Positions 32,927 through 40,109 of a stretch of DNA of 64,000 nt are shown piece by piece. This DNA is from Allostreptomyces psammosilenae (GTDB lineage Bacteria; Actinomycetota; Actinomycetes; Streptomycetales; Streptomycetaceae). A model generated the notes under the pieces. It was given only the letters and a program-made list of their open reading frames with translations, was not told where the DNA came from and ran no database searches. The DNA is taken from contig NZ_JACBZD010000002.1 of NCBI RefSeq assembly GCF_013407765.1, positions 1,064,001 to 1,128,000 of the forward strand, in the 5' to 3' direction. Made by a program: the position numbers and the translations under genes. The first letter of the stretch is position 1. Every line of letters begins with the position of its first letter.

Positions 32927-34093
32927 ATGGAAGGCGGCCTGCCGGGCGGAAACCCGACGATGGCCCGGTGGCGCAGGTCCGCGCTCCGGGCCTGGCGGCG
33001 CATGCGCCGCCAGGCTGTGGACGACTTCCGCGGTGACGGCACCGACCGCACCGCCCTCACCGTCCTGCTCGCCCTGCTGCCCGTGCTGGCCCTGGGCACC
33101 GTCGTCTCCCCCGAGTGGTTCCCACCCACCGCCCTGGTCGTCCCCGTCCTCGTCGGCGGCCTGGCGCTGCGCCCCAGCAGCCTGGTCCTCCTCTACACCG
33201 CCGCCAGCGGAACGCTCGTCACCGAGGCGCTGGTGATGTCCGTCTGGCAGGGCGGCGTCGCCCGGGTGTCCCCCGGAAGCATCCTCGTGGTCAGCGCCGT
33301 CGGCTGCATCGGCGCGCTGCTGGCCCAGTTCCGCGCCCGCCTCGGCGTGCCCTGGCGGCGCGGCGAGTCCATGCTGATCGACCTGCGCCAGCGCCTGCGC
33401 GTGCAGAGCCGGGTCCCCGGCCTCGGCAAGGGATGGCACCACAGCATCGAACTCATGGCGGCCGGCGGACAGCTCTTCTCCGGCGACTTCGTGGCGGCCG
33501 CCCGCCCCCTGGGCACCCGCCGCCTGGAGGCCGTCGTCGCCGACGTCTCCGGCAAGGGCATGGACGCCGCCTCACGCGCCCTGCTGCTCTCCGGCGCCTT
33601 CGGCGGGCTCCTCGGCTCCCTGCCCCGCGACCAGTTCCTGCCCGCCGCCAACGGCTACCTGCTGCGCCAGGAGTGGGACGAGGGCTTCGCCACGGCCGTC
33701 CACTTCGTCGTCGACCTCGACACCGGCGAGTACGAGCTGCGCTCCGCCGGGCACCCGGCCGCCCTCCACCTCAGCGCCGACAGCGGCAAGTGGGCCGTGC
33801 TCCAGCCGGAGGGCGCGCTGCTCGGCGTGCTGGACGGCGCGGAGTTCGAGGCCATGCGCGGCCGCATGGAGCCCGGCGACGTGATCCTGCTCTACACCGA
33901 CGGCCTCGTGGAGATGCCCGGCAAGGACATCAGGGACGGCATGGACGTCCTCACCGACGTCTGCGCCAAGCTGCTGCCCACCGCCGTCGAGACCTCCGCC
34001 GCCTGGAAGGGGCTGGCCCGGACCCTGATCGAGACGGTGGCGAAGGACGTCAACGATGACCGGGCGCTGCTGGTGATCCGCCGCAAGGCGTGA
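32927..34093 (+). CDS. Membrane-anchored PP2C/SpoIIE-type serine/threonine phosphatase
   Basis: This 388-residue protein has a basic cytoplasmic N-terminus (ARWRRSALRAWRRMRRQ), three or four membrane helices at about 44-135 (LTVLLALLPVLALGTVVS, LVVPVLVGGLALRPSSLVLL, GSILVVSAVGCIGALL) and a C-terminal SpoIIE phosphatase domain. Metal-binding motifs are visible: FSGDFVAA, VVADVSGKGMDAASRA, ILLYTDGLVE and DVNDDRALLVI. Streptomycetes encode dozens of such phosphatases that act on anti-sigma-factor antagonists; the partner is not encoded nearby. ATG 32927 appears leaderless with its own operator. A tandem repeat and a strong terminator follow the stop codon. Confidence 0.92.
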   Translation: MEGGLPGGNPTMARWRRSALRAWRRMRRQAVDDFRGDGTDRTALTVLLALLPVLALGTVVSPEWFPPTALVVPVLVGGLALRPSSLVLLYTAASGTLVTEALVMSVWQGGVARVSPGSILVVSAVGCIGALLAQFRARLGVPWRRGESMLIDLRQRLRVQSRVPGLGKGWHHSIELMAAGGQLFSGDFVAAARPLGTRRLEAVVADVSGKGMDAASRALLLSGAFGGLLGSLPRDQFLPAANGYLLRQEWDEGFATAVHFVVDLDTGEYELRSAGHPAALHLSADSGKWAVLQPEGALLGVLDGAEFEAMRGRMEPGDVILLYTDGLVEMPGKDIRDGMDVLTDVCAKLLPTAVETSAAWKGLARTLIETVAKDVNDDRALLVIRRKA

Positions 34094-34099
34094 GGCCGC

Positions 34100-34200
34100 G
34101 GCGTGACGGGCGCAGTGTGACGGGTGCGGCGTGACGGGCGCAGTGTGACGGGTGCGGCGTGACGGGCGCGGCGTGACGGCCGCAGGGTGACGGGCGCGCG
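34100..34200. repeat. Tandem repeat array after the phosphatase gene
   Basis: A 28-bp unit beginning GGCGTGACGGGCGCAGTG is duplicated exactly (34100-34127 and 34128-34155), and three or four further half-units of about 14 bp (core GTGACGGGCGC) follow with point differences. The array starts a few bases after the phosphatase stop codon and ends just before the long terminator hairpin. Confidence 0.85.
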
Positions 34201-34214
34201 GGGAACGCGTGACG

Positions 34215-34259
34215 GACGCGTGAGGGGAGCCACCGCCTCGGTGGCTCCCCTCACGCGTC
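34215..34259. terminator. 21-bp perfect-stem bidirectional terminator
   Basis: Arms 34215-34235 and 34239-34259 are perfectly complementary with a 3-nt loop CCT; the core is GAGGGGAGCCACCG. It sits between the convergent phosphatase and PhoX-like genes. There is no T-tract. Confidence 0.8.
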
Positions 34260-34280
34260 ACTCCGGCACCGGGCCGGGAA

Positions 34281-36380
34281 TCACGAACCCACGCGGGTGT
34301 TCTCGCCGTACTTCTTCCAGATGGCCACCACGCCGGGCCGCGGGAACTCCCCGTACGGCCAGGAGCTGCTCGGCGCGGCCAGTGTGCCGCCCTCGCCCGG
34401 GTGCTGGACGGCGATCAGCGCGGTGCGCTGGTCCCAGCTGATCGTCGGGCCGCAGCACTCGGCACCGTTCGGGACGGTCGCGAACTGCTTGAGGTGGCCG
34501 CGCTCCTCGCCCTCCAGCGGCATCGCGAACAGGCCGTCGTGGTACCCCAGCGCGTTGCCGTCGGTGGAGATCCACAGGTTGCCGGCCGCGTCGAAGGCCA
34601 GGTTGTCCGGGCAGGAGATCGGGCTCACCTTGGTCTTGTCGTACCCGGCGAAGTAGGTGTTCGGGTCCTCCGGGTCGCCGCACACCAGCGGGATCGACCA
34701 GCGGAAGCGGGCCGCCGCGGCGTCGTTCCCGTCCTCCACGATCTCCAGCACGTGTCCGTGCCGGTTGGCGACCCGCGGGTTGGCCTCGTCCTGCTGACCG
34801 GGCTGCCGGGCGCTGTTGTTGGTCAGCGCCACGTACACCGCGCCGGTCTTCGGCGACGCCTCGACGTCCTCCGGCCGGTCCATCTTGGTGGCACCGACCT
34901 TGTCGCCGGCCAGGCGGGTGTGGATGAGCACCTCGGCGGCGGTCATCCCCTCGACCCTGCTCTCCCCGTTGACCACCAGCGGGATCCACTCGCCGGTGCC
35001 GTCGAAGGCGCCGTCCGAGGGGAGCTTGCCGGTGCCGTCGATCTCCGAGGCGTCGCTGTCGCCGGTGAAGCGGGCCACGTAGAGGGTGCCGTTGTCCAGC
35101 AGCGACAGGTTGTGCTCGCGGGCCCGGCGGCTGTTCCCCTGCGCGACCTTGTCGCGCGAGACGAACTTGTACAGGTAGTCGAACCGCTCGTCGTCACCGA
35201 GGTAGGCCACCACCCGGCCGTCCTTGGCCAGGTGCGTGTTGGCCGCCTCGTGCTTGAAGCGCCCCAGGGCGGTGCGCTTGCGCGGTGTGAACTCGGGGTC
35301 GTAGGGGTCGATCTCCACGATCCAGCCGAAGCGGTGCGGCTCGTTCGGGTGCCGCGTCAGGTCGAAGCGCTCCTCGTGCCGCTCCCAGCCGCGCTCGCTC
35401 ACCCGGGTGCTGGTGGTGATGCCGTAGCGCCGGTAGGAGGTGGCCAGCTCCGCCTTCACGCCGTTGCTGGCGCCGAAGTACTGGTTGAAGTTCTCCTCCG
35501 CGGTGAGCACGGTGCCCCACGGCGTCTGGCCGCCCGCGCAGTTGTTGAAGGTGCCGAGCACCCGGCGGCCGCTCGGGTCGGCGGCGGTGCGCAGCAGCGG
35601 GTCGCCGGCCGCCGGACCGGTCAGCTCCATCACGGTGTGGCCGTGGATGCGGCGGTTGTACTTCAGCTTGCGCCGGTCGCCCTTGCGCAGCCGCCACTCG
35701 CCGGTGTCACCGACCCGCTCGACCTCCACCACGGACAGGCCGTGCGCCGCCATCGCGGTGAGCACCTGCTCACGGGTGGCCTGCGCGCCCCCGGCCCAGC
35801 CCGGGAACATCATCTCCTCGTTGGTGTACTCGTGGTTGCACACCAGCAGGGCGCGGTTGCGGTCCTCCAGGGGGAAGAACCACACCATGTCGTTGTTGTA
35901 GCCGAACTGCTTGCGCTGCTTCGCCGAGGTCTGGGCGTTCACGTCGAACTCGGGGGCACCGGGCTCCACGGCGTCGCCCCACGCGATGACCACGGAGTGG
36001 TCGTACCCGTTGGGTACGGAGACGCTGTCCATGGTGTTCGGCGCGACGGCGGAGAAGGTCAGCGCGGAGCCGGAGACGCCGGAGCCACCGGTCGGGCGCG
36101 ACTGCGGCGCCGGCGAGGCCGTCGCCGTGGCGGCACCGGCCAGGCCGAGGCCGCTGAGCCCCACCCCGGCCACGACCGCGCCGAGAGCACCCCCGCGCAG
36201 CATGCCGCGGCGGGACAGGGCCCGGGCGGCGACGTCACCGAAGTACTCGTTGTCGGAGGTGTTCGGCGCCGGGTGGAAACAGGCGTTGCCACACCGGTAC
36301 AGGCAGGTCTGAGGGGACCGGCCGGACTGCTTGGAGAAGATCGGCAGCAGTCTGCGGCCGGGCTGGTGCTGCTCCGTCAT
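34281..36380 (-). CDS. phoX: PhoX-like alkaline phosphatase, Tat-exported
   Basis: This 699-residue secreted protein has an unusually long N-region (about 55 residues, including C26, C30 and C34) before a twin-arginine motif SRRGML (56-61) and a hydrophobic h-region ending ATATASP. The mature part resembles the DUF839/PhoX β-propeller phosphatases: CNHEYTNEEMMFP, AEENFNQYFGASN, HRFGWIVEIDPYDP, ALGRFKHEAA and a C-terminal SCPDNLAFDAAGNLWISTDGN. PhoX enzymes use a Ca-Fe cofactor to release phosphate from organic esters, and folded Tat export fits this. A PHO box about 75 bp upstream matches control by PhoR-PhoP under phosphate starvation. ATG 36380 follows GGGAG by 9 nt. Confidence 0.87.
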   Translation of the reverse strand: MTEQHQPGRRLLPIFSKQSGRSPQTCLYRCGNACFHPAPNTSDNEYFGDVAARALSRRGMLRGGALGAVVAGVGLSGLGLAGAATATASPAPQSRPTGGSGVSGSALTFSAVAPNTMDSVSVPNGYDHSVVIAWGDAVEPGAPEFDVNAQTSAKQRKQFGYNNDMVWFFPLEDRNRALLVCNHEYTNEEMMFPGWAGGAQATREQVLTAMAAHGLSVVEVERVGDTGEWRLRKGDRRKLKYNRRIHGHTVMELTGPAAGDPLLRTAADPSGRRVLGTFNNCAGGQTPWGTVLTAEENFNQYFGASNGVKAELATSYRRYGITTSTRVSERGWERHEERFDLTRHPNEPHRFGWIVEIDPYDPEFTPRKRTALGRFKHEAANTHLAKDGRVVAYLGDDERFDYLYKFVSRDKVAQGNSRRAREHNLSLLDNGTLYVARFTGDSDASEIDGTGKLPSDGAFDGTGEWIPLVVNGESRVEGMTAAEVLIHTRLAGDKVGATKMDRPEDVEASPKTGAVYVALTNNSARQPGQQDEANPRVANRHGHVLEIVEDGNDAAAARFRWSIPLVCGDPEDPNTYFAGYDKTKVSPISCPDNLAFDAAGNLWISTDGNALGYHDGLFAMPLEGEERGHLKQFATVPNGAECCGPTISWDQRTALIAVQHPGEGGTLAAPSSSWPYGEFPRPGVVAIWKKYGENTRVGS

Positions 36381-36421
36381 GGAGGTTTCTCCCAGGGACG
36401 AGATCCTTGTGGGGCGACCGC

Positions 36422-36476
36422 AAGCTATGGCGGGGCACGGACCCGTGAGTGCCGACAAGGTGAACGAGCGGTGACG
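36422..36476 (-). promoter_or_regulatory. PHO box and -10 element of the PhoX-like gene
   Basis: On the minus strand two adjacent 11-bp units read CGTCACCGCTC and GTTCACCTTGT (36455-36476), matching the Streptomyces PHO-box pattern of GTTCACC direct repeats bound by PhoP. A TAGCTT hexamer (36422-36427) about 28 bp further on fits the -10 consensus, leaving a 40-nt untranslated leader before the ATG. Confidence 0.7.
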
Positions 36477-36548
36477 GCTCGAGGAAACCGCGGTGTCGTG
36501 ATGGTCGTCCCTGGTCACGGAGCGTCATGGACGCCGAGGGGCGAAGGG

Positions 36549-36580
36549 GGCGGGGCCGGGAACACGCTCCCGGCCCCGCC
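36549..36580 (-). terminator. Terminator hairpin after the 956-aa gene
   Basis: GGCGGGGCCGGGA and its complement form a 13-bp perfect stem around the loop ACACGC, 6 bp past the stop codon of the upstream minus-strand gene and ahead of the PHO box. Confidence 0.6.
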
Positions 36581-36586
36581 ACGCCG

Positions 36587-39457
36587 TCACAGCCCCAGCG
36601 CCTCGGCGTCCGCCCGCAACGCGGCGGAGACACCGCTGGCCCGAGTGCTCCACCCGAAGAAGGCCGCCGCCTCGCGGACCAGCTCGGCCGGCTTGGCCTC
36701 GGGGTGCCGCTCGCGCAGCAGCCGCAGGGCGGCCCGCCGCTCCTCGGGCGCCACCCGGTCGAACCTGCGGGCGGTCTCCTCGGTGGGGGTGCGCGGCACG
36801 ACCTCGCGCTCGCCGGTCGCCCACACGAAGCCGTCGACCCGCTCGACCTCCTTGGCCTCCAGCAGACCGTCGAGCACCGCCTCCATGGCGGCCTTGATCC
36901 GCGCCCCGGAGCGGGTCAGCCCCCACACCTCGCGGCCTCGCTGCATCAGCAGCTCCTCGTGGATCGGGCCCTCCACGGCCACGATCTCCCGGAACACCGC
37001 GCCGAGCGGACCCTGGGCCTGCTTGGTGTGCAGGGCGGGCAGCGGGTCCACCCCGGGGGTGGGCGTCGCGACCACGTAGGGACGGCCGACCGAGGACGGC
37101 TCGGCGGGCGCGGTGGCCACCGGTTCGACCACCGGCTCGGCCGCCGGGACCGCCGGGGCGGCCGGCTCGGCGGCCGGCTCGGCGGCGGGTTCGGCCGCGC
37201 CGGTCGGCTCCTCCGCGCCGCCCGCCGCGTCCTCCTCGGCGCCGTTCGGCGCCCCCTCCGCGGTGCCGTCGGCGGCGGCCGGCGCCTGCGCCGACTGCTC
37301 GTCCTCCAGGGCCCCGGTGGCCTCTCCCGACGTCTCCACGGCGGACGGGGCGGACTCCTCGACGGCCTCCCGCGGCTCCGTCGCTGAGCCGGCCTCCTCG
37401 GCGGTGCCCTCCGCGTCCTCCGCGTCCTCCTCCTCGGCGGTGCCCTCCGCGTCCTCCTCCTCGGCCTCCTCCGGGGCAGCCGCGTCGTCCGCGGGCTCCG
37501 TGCCGGGGCGCTCCACCTCCGCGCCGATCGCGGCGACGTCCTCGGAGCCCTCCGGCTCCTCCACGTCCGCCCGCCCGGCTTCCGCGACCTCGGCTTCCGC
37601 GACCTCGGCTTCGGTGTCCACGGCCTCGGCGGTCCCGGCCTCGGGCCCGGCCGTCTCCACCGGGGCGGCGGGGGCCGGCAGGGTGGCCCGGCGCTCGGCG
37701 AGCACCAGGGCGTCGTGCAGCCGTTCCGAGACGACGTCAGGACGCTCCGCGTCGACCGGGTACAGCGCGCCCAGCAGGGCGCGGTCGCGCACCGCCGCCT
37801 CGGACAGCGCCCGCTGCTCCTGCCGGGCCCTCAGCGACGCGGTGACCGCGGCGCGGACCTCCCCGATGGTGCTGTCGGCGCTGAGCGGTGACACCCCGTT
37901 CTCCAGCTCGCCGTCGGCGGCCTCCGCGGCGCCGTGTGCCGCCGTGGTGCCCCCGGCCTCCTCCTCACGGGCCGCCGCTGCGACCACTCGCTCGGCGAGG
38001 TCGGCGGTGCGCTCCAGCGGCCCGACGTGACGGAGCAGCCAGGCGTGGGCGTCACCCGGCGAGCCGTGGGCCAGGGCCCGGGGCATGCCCGGCTCCACGC
38101 CGTCCACGAGGGCCCCACGCCACTCACGCAGGCCGGCGGCGACCCGCCGAGCGGTCTGCGCCGCGGCGGCGTTCGGGCTGCCCGACGACGTCAGCTGGGC
38201 GGCCAGGGCGTCGCCGTCGGCGTCACGCCCCAGCTCCCGGATGCGCGCCGTCCGCTCCAGCAGCCGCCGCACCTTGGCGACGTCCACGCGGCCGCGCCCG
38301 GAGCTCCCCGGGGCGCCGCCCGCGCCGTCGGCCGCCTCGCCGGGCTCCTGGTCAGTCGCCCCCGCGGCCGTCCCGGCCGTCGTGTCGGCCGCCGTCCCGG
38401 CCCAGCGGCCGAGGACGCCGGCGTGCCGCGCGCCGACCTCGGCCAGCTCGGCCTCCGCGCGCCTCCAGGCCAGGGCCTCGCGCAGCTGCCCGAGCGTGCC
38501 ACCGCCCCAGTGACCGGAACGGGTGTACGCCGCCGCCGCGCGGCGATCGGCGCGATACCGACTGGACAACTTGCTGAGGCCGCGGTAACCGGCCAGGCGC
38601 TCCACCAGCGCCTCCAGGTCGTCGGCGGTCAGCGCCTCGTCCCGGACGTCCGCCGCGGAGCGCGCGGTGTCGGCCGCGTGCTGGGCCTGCTCCACCGCGT
38701 CCAGGGCCTCGGTGGCCGCGCGCAGGCCGTCGGCGGACAGCCAACCCGGCTCGGGCTTGTGCTCCTCGTCGGCGTAGGCGCCCAGCTCGGCCAGGCGCAT
38801 CGCCTCCTCCACCGTCTCCGGGGCGCCCATGCCGAAGACGCTGGCGATGTCCTCCAGGCGCTCCTGCCAGCCCTTGAGGTCCTGCGCGGAGCGCGCGAAC
38901 AGCTCCGCCAGCCGCCTCGCCTCAGCGCCGGTCAGCCGCTCCACCGGCAGCGGGGGCGGATAGCCGCCCACCAGCGCGGCCTCCGGGACCTCCGGCTCGC
39001 CGTCGTCCCCGACCGCGCCGGCCGCCTCCGCGGCGTCGGCCACCGCGCCCCAGAACGGGCCGGCCAGCCGCACCGCCTGCCGGCGGGTGGCCTCGACGGC
39101 GCGGTAGCGGGAGAGGAAGTCCTCCACGCGTTCCCGCAGCTCAGGCAGGGAGGCCTCCGGAGCGGTCCACGCGGCCGGCAGCTCGGCCGCCACCCGCGCC
39201 GACTCCCGTGGCCCCGCGCCGGCGCCGTCGGCACCGTCGTCCTCACCCGCCGCCCCGGCTCCAGCGGCGTCGGTGGTTCCCGCCGCCTGCTCGGCCCCGT
39301 CGACGGCCTGCGGGGCGTCCGTGCCCGGGCCCTCGGCGTCCCGCGCGGCCGGGCCGGTGGGCGCGGCCGTCTCCGCCTCGTCGGCGCGTTCACGCCTGCT
39401 TCCCGGTACCGCGGTGGCCCGCGGCTCGCGGACCTCGTCCTCGGTCATGTCTCGCAC
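36587..39457 (-). CDS. Large protein of unknown function with DUF3320-like C-terminal domain
   Basis: This 956-residue protein has a Pro/Ala/Gly/Glu-rich disordered start (about 1-85), helical coiled-coil-like regions (LPELRERVEDFLSRYRAVEA; YRGLSKLSSRYRADRRAAAA; the last resembles the insert of very large DUF4011-type helicases), then about 200 residues of highly acidic Glu/Ala/Asp low complexity (roughly 560-780). It ends in a globular domain with GPIHEELLMQRGREVWGLTR and SGARIKAAMEAVLDGLLEAK, like the DUF3320 domain at the end of those helicases. No Walker A, Walker B or nuclease motif is present, so the catalytic core of that family is missing. GTG 39457 lies 6 nt after GGGAG. No function is assigned. 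Confidence 0.75.
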   Translation of the reverse strand: MRDMTEDEVREPRATAVPGSRRERADEAETAAPTGPAARDAEGPGTDAPQAVDGAEQAAGTTDAAGAGAAGEDDGADGAGAGPRESARVAAELPAAWTAPEASLPELRERVEDFLSRYRAVEATRRQAVRLAGPFWGAVADAAEAAGAVGDDGEPEVPEAALVGGYPPPLPVERLTGAEARRLAELFARSAQDLKGWQERLEDIASVFGMGAPETVEEAMRLAELGAYADEEHKPEPGWLSADGLRAATEALDAVEQAQHAADTARSAADVRDEALTADDLEALVERLAGYRGLSKLSSRYRADRRAAAAYTRSGHWGGGTLGQLREALAWRRAEAELAEVGARHAGVLGRWAGTAADTTAGTAAGATDQEPGEAADGAGGAPGSSGRGRVDVAKVRRLLERTARIRELGRDADGDALAAQLTSSGSPNAAAAQTARRVAAGLREWRGALVDGVEPGMPRALAHGSPGDAHAWLLRHVGPLERTADLAERVVAAAAREEEAGGTTAAHGAAEAADGELENGVSPLSADSTIGEVRAAVTASLRARQEQRALSEAAVRDRALLGALYPVDAERPDVVSERLHDALVLAERRATLPAPAAPVETAGPEAGTAEAVDTEAEVAEAEVAEAGRADVEEPEGSEDVAAIGAEVERPGTEPADDAAAPEEAEEEDAEGTAEEEDAEDAEGTAEEAGSATEPREAVEESAPSAVETSGEATGALEDEQSAQAPAAADGTAEGAPNGAEEDAAGGAEEPTGAAEPAAEPAAEPAAPAVPAAEPVVEPVATAPAEPSSVGRPYVVATPTPGVDPLPALHTKQAQGPLGAVFREIVAVEGPIHEELLMQRGREVWGLTRSGARIKAAMEAVLDGLLEAKEVERVDGFVWATGEREVVPRTPTEETARRFDRVAPEERRAALRLLRERHPEAKPAELVREAAAFFGWSTRASGVSAALRADAEALGL

Positions 39458-40109
39458 CGCTGTCTCCCGCTTCGCACTGGTGGTTCTAAACGCTCGGATT
39501 CCGCCTACTGGGCGACGCTTGGTCAGCACCATACGGCCCCCCTCGGGGCCGGACGGCGCATCGCGCCGCCGGGGGCCGCGGTGTCCCCCGTCAGCGGGTG
39601 CGACCGGACAGCCTGTTGACCGGCCTCCGACACGCGGTGGGCGGCACCCGGCGAGCCAACGCGCCGACCCACCGCCACCACGCGGAACGCCTCCTCGCGA
39701 CTCGGCCGCCCGCGCCCGCCGACCGGCCGTGGCACGGCGCCCCGCCACGCTCCGTGGAGCCGAATCCGCCCACCGCCCGGCCGTCCCGGCCAGGCGGCCG
39801 GCCGCTTGCGGCCTCCGACGGCCACCCCGGCGCCGCCCCGCGCGGTCCGGTTCGGGACCTGCGCGTTCCAGGCAGCCGGCGCCGCCCCGCGGGCGGACTC
39901 CGCGCCTCATCCGGCGGACCACCACGGCGGCCGTCGCCTCGTGGACGTGCGCCGGGCCCGCGACGGTTGCCGGCTCCGTGCCACGAACGGGTGGCCGCCG
40001 GGGCGGCAAGTGACCCGGAGCCCGCGCCTCCCCATGGCGACCGGCGTGGCACCGCCCATGGCGACGGGCGTGGCACCGGCCTCGGGGAGCGCCGAACGGC
40101 GGCGAACCG
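39458..40109. other. 652-bp gap between the kinase and the 956-aa gene
   Basis: No open frame here has a ribosome site or family resemblance; the frames that stay open are Arg/Pro/Gly-rich shadows. The only structure seen is a 24-bp tandem duplication at 40031-40078. The promoter of the 956-aa gene presumably lies near 39490-39540, but no clear hexamers were found. Confidence 0.45.
40031..40078. repeat. 24-bp tandem duplication after the kinase gene
   Basis: Two adjacent 24-bp copies beginning CCCATGGCGACSGGCGTGG (40031-40054 and 40055-40078) differ at one base. They lie 32 bp beyond the kinase stop codon. Confidence 0.75.

Noticed and set aside
33572-34261. Minus-strand frame with a repetitive Arg/His/Pro N-terminus near 34.1 kb
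   Set aside because: The repeats in the protein are just the translation of the 28-bp DNA tandem repeat, and the rest is antisense to the SpoIIE-type phosphatase gene.
39591-40076. 161-codon minus-strand frame in the gap between the kinase and the 956-aa gene
   Set aside because: No ribosome site, Arg/Gly/Pro-rich composition and no recognisable domain; judged a compositional artefact.
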